Origin: Bacteroidota bacterium
GTDB lineage: Bacteria > Bacteroidota > Bacteroidia > NS11-12g > UBA955
Reading direction: 5' to 3'
Assembly (NCBI GenBank): GCA_027488835.1
Contig: JAIYAW010000001.1
Location: 362,254 to 426,253, forward strand
Length of the DNA: 64,000 nt
Below the pieces are notes generated by a model, which was not told the DNA's origin, ran no database searches, and worked only from the letters and a program-made list of their open reading frames with translations. The stretch's first letter is position 1. Each line of letters begins with the position of its first letter. Position numbers and translations under genes: made by a program. Of the stretch, positions 17,541 to 25,301 are shown piece by piece.

Positions 17541-17572
17541 CAAAGATAGTTTTTTACTTTTGTCTAATGCAA
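17541..17572 (-). promoter_or_regulatory. Promoter of the SRAP gene: TTG-21-TATCTTTG
   Basis: The -7 box TATCTTTG (17541-17548, minus strand) is 3 nt from the ATG. A -33 TTG at 17570-17572, 21 bp away, falls in codon 2 of the divergent dehydrogenase gene. The mRNA would be leaderless. Confidence 0.65.
17555..17562 (+). promoter_or_regulatory. -7 promoter box TACTTTTG of the dehydrogenase gene
   Basis: Exact TAnnTTTG match ending 4 nt before ATG 17567, only 6 bp from the opposing SRAP box. No -33 TTG is visible on this strand. Confidence 0.55.
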
Positions 17573-18772
17573 CAACCAATTTTAATTGCGCTCATTAGGG
17601 AGCGAAAGAATCCACCAGACAATAGAGTGGCACTCACTCCTGTTCAGTGTGTTGCATTAAAGAATAGATTCCCAATGATTGAGGTTATAGTAGAATCTTG
17701 TGCAACCCGATGTTTTTCTGATGAAGCTTATGAAGAGGTAGGAATAGAAGTGAGGGCCGACGTTTCAACCGCCGATATTATGTTGGGCATTAAAGAGGTA
17801 CCCAAAGAATTCCTCATCCCTCAAAAAACATATTTATTTTTCTCTCATACAATCAAAAAACAACCATACAATCAATTGTTGTTGAAAGAAATCATTAAAA
17901 AGCAAATTCGTTTAATTGATTATGAAGTGTTGAAATGGGAAACGGGCCAAAGAGTTTTAGGTTTTGGTCGTTATGCAGGTATCGTAGGCGCCTACAATGG
18001 TTTTTTAACATATGGCCGAAAAACTGGTTTGTTTCATTTAAATCCCGCTTGGCAGAGCATTGACTATTCAGAAATTTTATCAAATGCTTTGGCAATAAAA
18101 CTCCCATCAATAAAAATTGTATTAACTGGTGGTGGTAGGGTAGCGCAAGGTGCTTTGGATTTTTTGAGGAGCATGCGAATCAAAGAAGTTACACCACAGC
18201 AATTTTTAAGCATTCAATATTCTCAACCTGTTTTTGTCCATTTAAATAGTCCAGATTTGTATTGCCATCCAGAAAAAACAAATTGGGATACTCACTATTT
18301 CTATGATCACCACAATGAATATCAAAGTTCTTTTGATTCATATACCAGGGTTGCCGATATTTTAATGAATGGAATTTATTGGACGAAAGATTTGCCTGCT
18401 TTGTTCTCAAAGGAAGATACAGCCAGGGAGGATTTTCAAATTAAAGTAATTGCCGATATTAGTTGTGATGTTGACGGCTCAGTGCCTATTACTTACGAGG
18501 CAACAACAATTCAAAATCCGGTATTAGGGTGGGATAAAATAAATCAGACACCCTGTACTCCTTTTACTGAGAACAGTATAGATGTGATGGCAGTTGGTAA
18601 CTTACCTAATGAATTGCCAAAAGATGCATCTGAAGAGTTTGGAGAATTGATGTTGCAACATGTTTTACCTGCACTATTTGCTGATAAATCTACGCTAATT
18701 GAAAAGGCAACAATTTGCGTTAATGGAAATTTAACCGACAACTTTAATTATTTAACCGATTATATAGCATAA
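17567..18772 (+). CDS. Saccharopine/alanine dehydrogenase-like NAD(P) oxidoreductase (LYS1-type)
   Basis: 401 residues. The N-terminus (ALIRERKNPPDNRVALTP) is the AlaDH/PNT/LYS1 domain; the nucleotide fold carries VLTGGGRVAQGALDFL near 183-198; the C-terminal part has the LYS1-like stretch IADISCDVDGSVPITYEATT. This favours the lysine-forming saccharopine dehydrogenase branch, which cleaves saccharopine to lysine plus 2-oxoglutarate, over alanine dehydrogenase. A partner lysine-ketoglutarate reductase gene is not seen in the window, so the physiological substrate is uncertain. The divergent SRAP promoter overlaps its first codons. ndk follows 45 bp downstream. Confidence 0.8.
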   Translation: MQQPILIALIRERKNPPDNRVALTPVQCVALKNRFPMIEVIVESCATRCFSDEAYEEVGIEVRADVSTADIMLGIKEVPKEFLIPQKTYLFFSHTIKKQPYNQLLLKEIIKKQIRLIDYEVLKWETGQRVLGFGRYAGIVGAYNGFLTYGRKTGLFHLNPAWQSIDYSEILSNALAIKLPSIKIVLTGGGRVAQGALDFLRSMRIKEVTPQQFLSIQYSQPVFVHLNSPDLYCHPEKTNWDTHYFYDHHNEYQSSFDSYTRVADILMNGIYWTKDLPALFSKEDTAREDFQIKVIADISCDVDGSVPITYEATTIQNPVLGWDKINQTPCTPFTENSIDVMAVGNLPNELPKDASEEFGELMLQHVLPALFADKSTLIEKATICVNGNLTDNFNYLTDYIA

Positions 18773-18817
18773 TTGTCCTTTTAAATCACGAATTTTGAAG
18801 CGAAATTTCAAAACCAA

Positions 18818-19237
18818 ATGACAACCAACCGTACTTTTACAATGATTAAACCTGATGCTGTTGCAAACGGACATGCAGGAAAAATTTTAGATCACATTAT
18901 TCAAGCTGGCTACAAAGTAGTTGCATTGAAATACACACATTTATCTGCTGAAAAAGCAGGTGAGTTTTATGCTGTTCATAACGAAAGACCTTTTTACAAA
19001 GATTTGGTTGATTTTATGATTAGCGGACCTATTTATGCTGCAATTTTAGAAAAAGACAATGCAGTTGAAGATTTTAGAAAAGTGATTGGTGCTACTGATC
19101 CTTCTAAGGCTGAAGCAGGCACTATCCGTAACTTATTTGCAAAAAGTATTGATGCAAATGCAATTCACGGAAGTGATAGCGATGAAAATGCGGCAATTGA
19201 AGGAAACTTTTTCTTTGCTGAAAACGAAAGATTCTAA
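18818..19237 (+). CDS. ndk: Nucleoside diphosphate kinase
   Basis: 139 residues, the usual bacterial size. It transfers the gamma-phosphate from ATP to nucleoside diphosphates through a phospho-histidine. TMIKPDAV (8-15) with K11 and the NAIHGSD signature with catalytic H117 are both intact, as is the RPFY segment at 57-60. Cytosolic. A GAATTTTG sequence (7 of 8 to the -7 consensus) lies about 20 nt upstream of the start codon. A strong hairpin terminator follows at 19259. Confidence 0.97.
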   Translation: MTTNRTFTMIKPDAVANGHAGKILDHIIQAGYKVVALKYTHLSAEKAGEFYAVHNERPFYKDLVDFMISGPIYAAILEKDNAVEDFRKVIGATDPSKAEAGTIRNLFAKSIDANAIHGSDSDENAAIEGNFFFAENERF

Positions 19238-19258
19238 TTCTTTTTAACGAATATTGAA

Positions 19259-19282
19259 GGGCCGTAATTCGGCCCTTTTTTT
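19259..19282 (+). terminator. Rho-independent terminator after ndk
   Basis: Perfect 6-bp GC stem GGGCCG/CGGCCC (19259-19264 with 19270-19275), loop TAATT, then seven T residues to 19282. The T tract touches the ATG of the next gene. Confidence 0.9.
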
Positions 19283-20020
19283 ATGCCTAAAAAACAAAAG
19301 AATTCTCGATTGGTTGGTATTGCTGACATTAAGATGTTAGAAGGACCACATACCCGTTTCACGGAGTTGAAATTTGCAGTAAAAGTATTGTTTGAATTTA
19401 TTAAAGGATTCAGAAAGCTTCATTTTGTTGGTCCATGTATCAGTATTTTTGGATCTGCCCGTTTTGAAGAAAGTCATCCGTATTACCAGCAAGCAAAAAA
19501 GATGGGAGCTTTGGTAAGCAAAGTTGGTTTTACCGTTTTAACTGGTGGTGGACCTGGAATTATGATGGCAGCAAACCAAGGTGCAAAAGAAGCAGGTGGC
19601 AAAAGTGTGGGGGTGAATATTGAATTGCCTTTTGAACAAAAATCCAATCCTTATTTAGATGTTTGGGTAGATATAAAATACTTCTTCGTTAGAAAAGTAC
19701 TCCTTTTTAAATATTCATTCGGTTTTGTTGTTTTTCCTGGGGGATTTGGGACTTTCGATGAGATGTTTGAAGCCTTAACCCTCATACAAACCAAGAAAAT
19801 GCCTTGGTTTCCAGTTGTGATTGTAGGCGTTGAATATTGGGAAAAATTGAAAGAACAAATTCATGTGATGAATCTGCAAAGTACAATCTCGTCTGAGGAT
19901 GAAAATCTATTTTTGGTAACAGATGATTTGGACGAAGCTTTAAAATATATTCAAGAAAAATTGGTGCACCATATTCCTAAAAAGAAGGTTTTCAAGAGAA
20001 AATGGTGGTTGGGTGAATAA
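19283..20020 (+). CDS. LOG-family (TIGR00730) Rossmann-fold hydrolase
   Basis: 245 residues. The Lonely-Guy/lysine-decarboxylase-like family usually cleaves nucleoside 5'-monophosphates to base and ribose 5-phosphate. GGGPGIMMAAN (88-98) and PGGFGTFDE (152-160) are the diagnostic motifs, with R137-K138 between them. The ATG lies immediately after the T tract of the ndk terminator, which leaves no room for a separate promoter or leader. The true start could instead be further in (Met18, about 19334), or the gene may depend on readthrough. An 8-mer TCCCTCAA occurs 12 bp after the stop. Confidence 0.88.
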   Translation: MPKKQKNSRLVGIADIKMLEGPHTRFTELKFAVKVLFEFIKGFRKLHFVGPCISIFGSARFEESHPYYQQAKKMGALVSKVGFTVLTGGGPGIMMAANQGAKEAGGKSVGVNIELPFEQKSNPYLDVWVDIKYFFVRKVLLFKYSFGFVVFPGGFGTFDEMFEALTLIQTKKMPWFPVVIVGVEYWEKLKEQIHVMNLQSTISSEDENLFLVTDDLDEALKYIQEKLVHHIPKKKVFKRKWWLGE

Positions 20021-20084
20021 TGTCCCTCAAAAACATTAAGGAATTCCTGTTTTATAAACGTTTTTAGGTGTGCAGCGCTTATTG

Positions 20085-20092
20085 TATCTTTG
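20085..20092 (+). promoter_or_regulatory. -7 promoter box TATCTTTG of the deoxyhypusine-synthase-like gene
   Basis: Exact TAnnTTTG match ending 5 nt before ATG 20098. It decides the start, since the longer frame from 20068 would begin upstream of the transcript. Confidence 0.65.
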
Positions 20093-20097
20093 CACCA

Positions 20098-21069
20098 ATG
20101 AAAGGTCCTATCTCTCAATTTATCGAGAAACATTATTTGCATTTCAATGCAGCTGCATTGGTTGATGCTGCTAAAGGTTATGAAACCCACCTTACTGAAG
20201 GTGGTAAAATGATGGTTACTTTGGCTGGAGCCATGTCAACCGCTGAACTAGGTAAAAGTCTTGCGGAAATGATTCGACAAGGTAAAATTGATATCATTTC
20301 TTGCACTGGTGCTAACCTTGAAGAGGATATCATGAACCTTGTTGCTCATAAGCATTACAAACGTGTTCCTAATTATAGAGATTTAAGTCCTCAAGACGAG
20401 TGGGATTTACTTGAAAATCATTACAACCGTGTTACAGATACTTGTATCCCTGAAGAAGAAGCTTTCAGAAGATTACAAAAACATATTTGGGGAATTTGGA
20501 AGGGCGCCGAAGACAAAGGTGAGCGTTATTTCCCTCACGAATATATGTATCAAATTTTGTTAAGTGGCGAATTAGAGCAGTACTACGAAATTGATCCAAA
20601 AGATAGCTGGATGTTGGCTGCGGCTGAGCGTAATTTGCCAATAGTTGTTCCGGGTTGGGAAGATTCTACCATGGGTAACATTTTTTCAAGTTATGTAATT
20701 AAAAATCAAATCAAAGCTTCAACCATGAAAAGTGGTATTGAATATATGGTGTGGTTGGCCGATTGGTATGTAAAAAATAGCGAAGGAAAAGGAATTGGAT
20801 TCTTCCAAATTGGCGGCGGTATAGCGGGTGATTTCCCAATTTGTGTTGTGCCAATGTTATATCAAGATATGGAAATGGAAAATATTCCTTTCTGGTCTTA
20901 TTTCTGCCAAATTTCTGATAGCACAACAAGTTATGGTAGTTATTCTGGCGCGGTGCCGAATGAGAAAATTACTTGGGGTAAATTAGATATTGACACGCCT
21001 AAGTTTATTGTTGAAAGTGATGCAACCATTGTGGCACCTTTGATTTTTTCTTGGGTTTTGGGTTTGTAA
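20098..21069 (+). CDS. Deoxyhypusine synthase-family protein (likely polyamine-modifying aminobutyl transferase)
   Basis: 323 residues from ATG 20098. The deoxyhypusine synthase fold is clear: TLAGAMSTAELGKSLAEMI (41-59), ISCTGANLEEDIMN (67-80), PNEKITWGKL with the family's active-site lysine K295, and a C-terminal VESDATIVAPLIFSWVLG. The eukaryotic enzyme aminobutylates eIF5A, which bacteria lack. Bacterial members are thought to work on free polyamines, for instance making homospermidine; that is family knowledge and not shown here. NAD- and spermidine-site residues look complete. The globin and KdsC-type genes follow closely on the same strand. Confidence 0.88.
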   Translation: MKGPISQFIEKHYLHFNAAALVDAAKGYETHLTEGGKMMVTLAGAMSTAELGKSLAEMIRQGKIDIISCTGANLEEDIMNLVAHKHYKRVPNYRDLSPQDEWDLLENHYNRVTDTCIPEEEAFRRLQKHIWGIWKGAEDKGERYFPHEYMYQILLSGELEQYYEIDPKDSWMLAAAERNLPIVVPGWEDSTMGNIFSSYVIKNQIKASTMKSGIEYMVWLADWYVKNSEGKGIGFFQIGGGIAGDFPICVVPMLYQDMEMENIPFWSYFCQISDSTTSYGSYSGAVPNEKITWGKLDIDTPKFIVESDATIVAPLIFSWVLGL

Positions 21070-21078
21070 AAATCCTAT

Positions 21079-21453
21079 ATGACAGATATTTCATCGTTTG
21101 AAGATGTAATGAAGGTGGTTGATTTTCAATATGAAAAATTATTGGAAAACGATTTAACTAGAAAACATTTTGAACATTTGAACTTATCTGAACACTTGCC
21201 AAGGATTTATACTTTTTGGACGTTTGTACTTGATATTGACGCAATCAATCATCCTTATCAAGGAAGTGCCTATGGGGTGCATGCGAAGTTAGGTTTGCAG
21301 AACTTAGACTTTGAAGTTTGGCAAGAGTGTTTAAAAACGGCCGTAACGACTCAATTTTCTGGTGAAAAAGCCAATTTAATGGTTGATAAGGCTGTTCAAT
21401 TGGGTATGATGTTTCAATATAAACTTGGTTTATTAGATATTAAAGAAGAGTAA
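21079..21453 (+). CDS. Group III truncated hemoglobin
   Basis: 124 residues of the short 2-on-2 globin fold, group III. Landmarks: an N-terminal FQYEKLLENDLTRKHFE stretch, YTFWTFVL, then the proximal heme-binding His, most likely H68 in GVHAKLGL, and W81 in DFEVWQECL. Such globins bind O2 or NO and are linked to redox or nitrosative stress. Begins 9 bp after the deoxyhypusine-synthase-like gene. Its TAA overlaps the ATG of the next gene (TAATG), so the two are translationally coupled. Confidence 0.9.
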   Translation: MTDISSFEDVMKVVDFQYEKLLENDLTRKHFEHLNLSEHLPRIYTFWTFVLDIDAINHPYQGSAYGVHAKLGLQNLDFEVWQECLKTAVTTQFSGEKANLMVDKAVQLGMMFQYKLGLLDIKEE

Positions 21454-21974
21454 TGACAAATTTAATTTCCATATTTAAGAATATTAAAGCTTTCGCTTTT
21501 GATATTGACGGTGTTTTAACACAAGGCGATGTTTTGGTAAACGAAGAGGGCCAAATGTTGCGTAGTGTTAATATAAAAGATGGTTATGCATTGCAGCATG
21601 CTGCGAAACAAGGGTATGCAATTGCTGTTATTTCTGGTGGTAAATCTGAAGGAATGCGTAAGCGTTTTGAGGGACTTGGGGTTGCTCATGTATATTTGGG
21701 TCAAGAACATAAAGAAGCAGCATTTGCCGATTTTTTATTAAAGACAAATTTATCGGCTGCGGATGTAGCTTATATGGGCGATGATATGCCTGATATTCCA
21801 TTGTTAAAACAAGTAGCGTTAAGCTGTTGCCCAAAAGACGCGGCCGTTGACGTGAAAGAAGTTTGTTCATATATTTCACCTGCTAATGGTGGAAAAGCTT
21901 GTGTTAGAGAACTGATTGAACGCACCATGAAAATTCAAAATACGTGGTTTAACGAAGATTCTCATTCTTGGTAG
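21453..21974 (+). CDS. kdsC: KdsC-type HAD phosphatase (Kdo 8-phosphate phosphatase)
   Basis: 173 residues with no cap domain, as in KdsC tetramers. HAD motif I FDIDGVLT (16-23) with nucleophile D17 and D19, motif II SGG (61-63), and motif IV GDDMPD with D110 and D111 are present; K64 and K87 fit motif III. The enzyme removes phosphate from Kdo-8-P to give Kdo for LPS inner core. kdsA and kdsB are not in the window. Coupled to the globin gene by a 1-nt overlap, which is probably just dense packing. YrbI-like sugar phosphatases of other specificity cannot be excluded. Confidence 0.88.
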   Translation: MTNLISIFKNIKAFAFDIDGVLTQGDVLVNEEGQMLRSVNIKDGYALQHAAKQGYAIAVISGGKSEGMRKRFEGLGVAHVYLGQEHKEAAFADFLLKTNLSAADVAYMGDDMPDIPLLKQVALSCCPKDAAVDVKEVCSYISPANGGKACVRELIERTMKIQNTWFNEDSHSW

Positions 21975-22004
21975 TTTTTTCAAATATTGGGTAATATAAT
22001 TCCC

Positions 22005-22012
22005 TATATTTG
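22005..22012 (+). promoter_or_regulatory. -7 promoter box TATATTTG of the CBS-domain gene
   Basis: Exact TAnnTTTG match ending 7 nt before ATG 22020. It excludes the upstream in-frame TTG at 21987. Confidence 0.6.
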
Positions 22013-22019
22013 TGTTTCT

Positions 22020-22682
22020 ATGATTGCGCAAGAACTTATAAGCGACCATTTAGATGGATTAAGAATTACTGATTCAGTAGAAGGAGCCATTGATTTCATG
22101 GTGAGTCAGGGAGTTGCGGAATTGCCAATTATTGACAAAAAGAAGCTCTACAATTATGCCAGATTATCAATATTGCATACTGTTCAAAACAAACATTTGT
22201 CGTTGCAGGAAGTGATAATGGCCAATCCTTTTGCTCCAAAAGTAAATGAAAATCAGCATATTTACGAAATAGTTCCCCTGTTGGCTGTCAACGAATTGAG
22301 CGTGTTGACAGTGGTTGATGAAGATGATAATTTTGTTGGGCTTGTTGATCAAAAACAAATTAACAAACTCATTACAGAATCATTAACCTACCGCGGTATT
22401 GGCGCCGTTATCATACTTCGGTTGAGCGATAAAGATTTTGCCCCTTCTATTTTGGCGAGATGGACAGAAGAAAACGGAGCAAAAATTATTGGTATGATGG
22501 TGAACGTTACGAGCGATGGTGAACTTTTAGTGAATCTGAAATTAAACACCACCATGGTTAAAAATATTGTGGCAACTTTTCAACGTCAAAATTACAGAAT
22601 TGAGCAAGTGTATCTGGCTGAGGATTTCAACAAATCCGACGATAGGGCCATTGATTTGGCGCTTAAATTCTTCGATTTATAA
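22020..22682 (+). CDS. CBS-domain protein
   Basis: 220 residues from ATG 22020. The first 125 residues form a CBS pair: EGAIDFMVSQGVAELPIIDK and a second EIVPLLAVNELSVLTVVDED repeat, each ending in a hydrophobic strand. The C-terminal half (RGIGAVIILRLSDKDFAPSI...) resembles an ACT-like alpha/beta regulatory module. CBS pairs bind adenosine nucleotides, so this is likely a small energy- or nucleotide-sensing regulator. No enzyme domain is attached. It has its own promoter and a 99-bp AT-rich gap downstream; I see no terminator there. Confidence 0.82.
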   Translation: MIAQELISDHLDGLRITDSVEGAIDFMVSQGVAELPIIDKKKLYNYARLSILHTVQNKHLSLQEVIMANPFAPKVNENQHIYEIVPLLAVNELSVLTVVDEDDNFVGLVDQKQINKLITESLTYRGIGAVIILRLSDKDFAPSILARWTEENGAKIIGMMVNVTSDGELLVNLKLNTTMVKNIVATFQRQNYRIEQVYLAEDFNKSDDRAIDLALKFFDL

Positions 22683-22754
22683 TAAAAATTAAAAAAAATT
22701 GTGGATAATCTTAATATTTCTTAGGAAATAGATTAGATAATCGTTTCGTTTAGA

Positions 22755-22762
22755 TATTTTTG
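22755..22762 (+). promoter_or_regulatory. -7 promoter box TATTTTTG of the polysaccharide gene group
   Basis: Exact TAnnTTTG match ending 19 nt before ATG 22782, giving a short leader. It would drive the Wzz-like, ligase-like and ABC-permease genes. Confidence 0.5.
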
Positions 22763-22781
22763 AAAACGTATAATTAATAAC

Positions 22782-23831
22782 ATGAATCAAGATAATCTAT
22801 CCAACTCTAAAAATAATTTAATTAATGAAAGTGAAGTAAAGCCAATTACATTAGTTGGTGTGGTAAATTTCTTTTGGCGCTGGAGAAAAGTGTTTTTGAT
22901 TAGTGCAATTAGTGCTATTGTTTTTTCTGTAGTACTTACACATCCTTCAATTACAAAACCTAAATATTCTGCAAGGCATATTTTTTATCCAACTAAAAAT
23001 AACTCTATTTCAAATGCTTTACTTACAGAGTTAAGTCAACGTCAATCAGATCCACTGGAATTTGGAGAGGAAATTGAAGCGGAGAAGGCATTGCAAGTAT
23101 TGCAATCAGGAACTTTGTTGGGTCGCTTGGTTCGTAATTTTCAACTTCTGAAGCATTATGGCATTGATCCGAAAACGGAACAATTTCCAAAATATGCATT
23201 GGATAATAAAATCAAAGAAAATTTTAGTTTTAACAGAACCCGTTATTTGAGCATTGAAATTGTGGTATTGGATGAAGATCCTAAAATGGCCGCTGATTTG
23301 GCAAATGGAATTGCAATTTTATACGATAGCATTACCACTGAAATTCAAAACCAAGTTGCAACTCCTGCATTGCAAATTGTAGAGAGGGCATTGAAAGAAA
23401 AGCAAGGTAAGATTCAAAACATCAAAGATGAGTTGAGAAAATTGGGTCAACAAGGAATTACCAACTACGAAGAGCAAAGTAGGGCTTTGGCTGAGGAAAT
23501 TTATAAGGCACAATCTAGTGGTAAAGTTTCAGAAATGAAGAAATTACTAGAAGAGCAGAAAACATTGGTTGCCAGTGGAGGAGATTATATTGCTTTGAAT
23601 GAATTGATAAAATTAGAGGAAGAAAAGGAAAGTGATTTGATTACGCAATATGAAAAGCGTAAAGTAGACGTTGGTGAAACATTGTCGCATAAGTTCACCG
23701 TTGAATCTGCAACAGTTCCTGAAATAAAAGCCTGGCCAAAAAGAACCTTTATCATTATTATTTCATTGATAGGAACATTCATAGCGACATCTATTTTCTT
23801 AGCTTGCTTTGAGTTGTTCCGCAGAAAATAA
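22782..23831 (+). CDS. Wzz-like chain-length determinant / polysaccharide co-polymerase
   Basis: 349 residues with the classical PCP layout: a membrane helix near residues 37-53 (VFLISAISAIVFSVVL), a large periplasmic part with a long coiled-coil (about 185-285, for example ALKEKQGKIQNIKDELRKLG), and a second membrane helix near 322-342 preceded by a Pro-rich PEIKAWPKR motif, typical of Wzz. No cytoplasmic tyrosine kinase domain. It likely sets the length of a surface polysaccharide with the Wzy/WaaL-like protein encoded 3 bp downstream. Confidence 0.85.
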   Translation: MNQDNLSNSKNNLINESEVKPITLVGVVNFFWRWRKVFLISAISAIVFSVVLTHPSITKPKYSARHIFYPTKNNSISNALLTELSQRQSDPLEFGEEIEAEKALQVLQSGTLLGRLVRNFQLLKHYGIDPKTEQFPKYALDNKIKENFSFNRTRYLSIEIVVLDEDPKMAADLANGIAILYDSITTEIQNQVATPALQIVERALKEKQGKIQNIKDELRKLGQQGITNYEEQSRALAEEIYKAQSSGKVSEMKKLLEEQKTLVASGGDYIALNELIKLEEEKESDLITQYEKRKVDVGETLSHKFTVESATVPEIKAWPKRTFIIIISLIGTFIATSIFLACFELFRRK

Positions 23832-23834
23832 TCC

Positions 23835-25301
23835 ATGAAATTGTTGCCTGCACAGTTTCTTCCGAAACAAAAAATTCTGCTCATTGTTGGCAGTGTGCTT
23901 TTGGCATTTTTATTTGCAGCTGCTGCTGTATTCCAATGGTATTGGATGTTTTTTTTACCCGTTGTAATTTTGGTTTTTTTAGCATGCATTCTGCACACAG
24001 AGAAAGCATTGCTATTTTTTGGCGCCTTGGCGCCATTATCAATTAATTTCGATAATCTTGGGGGAGGAATGGGTATGTCGTTACCCACGGAGCCTGTATA
24101 CATACTTTTATTTCTTTTGTTGTTATTTCATGTTTTTAAAAATGGATCCATTGATAAAGCAATTTTCAAGCATCCGCTGGTACTCGTTGTTTTTGCTTAT
24201 GTAATTTGGCTTTGGGTATCAAGTGTTTTTAGCTCAATGCCTCTAGTGAGTTTTAAATTTGTGTTGGCCCGTACTTGGTATATAACCTTATTCTTCTTTT
24301 TTGCGGTTAAAATATTTAAAGATTATTCTCGAATTCATTGGTTTTTAAGAGCATTTACATTTTTCACACTTGTTTTGGTTCTATATACATTGGTAATGCA
24401 TTCAGCAGATGGATTCTCAAGAAGTTCAAGTTATGGAATTTCTTGGCCGTTTTTTCCCGATCACGGAATGTATGCGGCTGCAATTGCTTTTGCGTTTTTT
24501 ATACTCGTATTTTACACGTTTTATATCCGACAATTCAATGTGCATGTCTTTTTTAGTCCTGTATTTATTTTCCTTCTTTTGATTTTATTATTTGGTATTA
24601 TTGTGAGTTTTACAAGGGCTACTTGGCTTAGTTTAATTGTATCTGTTGGGCTTTGGGCATTGTTAAGGATGAAAATCAGATTCTCTTGGATACTTATTGT
24701 TTTATTCACAGTTTCTACAATAGCAATTGTGAAACAAGATGATATATTGTATTCACTGGAATCTAACAAGCAAGGTAGTAGTGATGAGTTGGAGGGACAT
24801 GTAAAGTCGGTTAGTAATATCACCACCGATCCTAGTAATTTAGAAAGGATTAACAGATGGAACTGTGCTGCTCGTATGGTTTCTGAACGACCACTCTTTG
24901 GATTTGGCCCTGGAACATATGTATTTAAATATGGCCCTTTTCAAAAGAGTTCTGAACTCACATTAATTAGTACCAACTCAGGTGATTTGGGAGATGCCCA
25001 CAGCGAATTTTTATCGGCAATGAGTGAAATGGGATATATTGGTTTGGCAATTTTATTAATCGTAGTTTTAACTACAATTTATTACGGCTTTAAGATAATT
25101 TACAATACATCGGAGTTAAAAGTGAAACTTACTGCTTATATCGCCTTGCTCAGTTTGATGACATATTATACCCATGCTGTGTTGAATAATTATAGTCAAT
25201 ATGATAAAGTGGCTGTTCCATTATGGGCTTTTACGGCTATCATCGCTGCGCTTGATTTGTATCATAAAAATGGCATAAATCATGTTAAGAAAGCTATTTA
25301 A
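23835..25301 (+). CDS. O-antigen ligase/polymerase family membrane protein
   Basis: 488 residues, about 11-12 membrane helices, with the large periplasmic loop between residues about 310 and 390 that marks the Wzy_C/WaaL family. The loop contains NRWNCAARMVSERPLFGFGPGTY, the family's conserved R...P..G.GxG signature, followed by D-A-H-S-E (AHSEFL). It would polymerise surface glycan or ligate it to lipid A core or another acceptor. Follows the Wzz-like gene by 3 bp and overlaps the next gene by 20 bp. Confidence 0.88.
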   Translation: MKLLPAQFLPKQKILLIVGSVLLAFLFAAAAVFQWYWMFFLPVVILVFLACILHTEKALLFFGALAPLSINFDNLGGGMGMSLPTEPVYILLFLLLLFHVFKNGSIDKAIFKHPLVLVVFAYVIWLWVSSVFSSMPLVSFKFVLARTWYITLFFFFAVKIFKDYSRIHWFLRAFTFFTLVLVLYTLVMHSADGFSRSSSYGISWPFFPDHGMYAAAIAFAFFILVFYTFYIRQFNVHVFFSPVFIFLLLILLFGIIVSFTRATWLSLIVSVGLWALLRMKIRFSWILIVLFTVSTIAIVKQDDILYSLESNKQGSSDELEGHVKSVSNITTDPSNLERINRWNCAARMVSERPLFGFGPGTYVFKYGPFQKSSELTLISTNSGDLGDAHSEFLSAMSEMGYIGLAILLIVVLTTIYYGFKIIYNTSELKVKLTAYIALLSLMTYYTHAVLNNYSQYDKVAVPLWAFTAIIAALDLYHKNGINHVKKAI

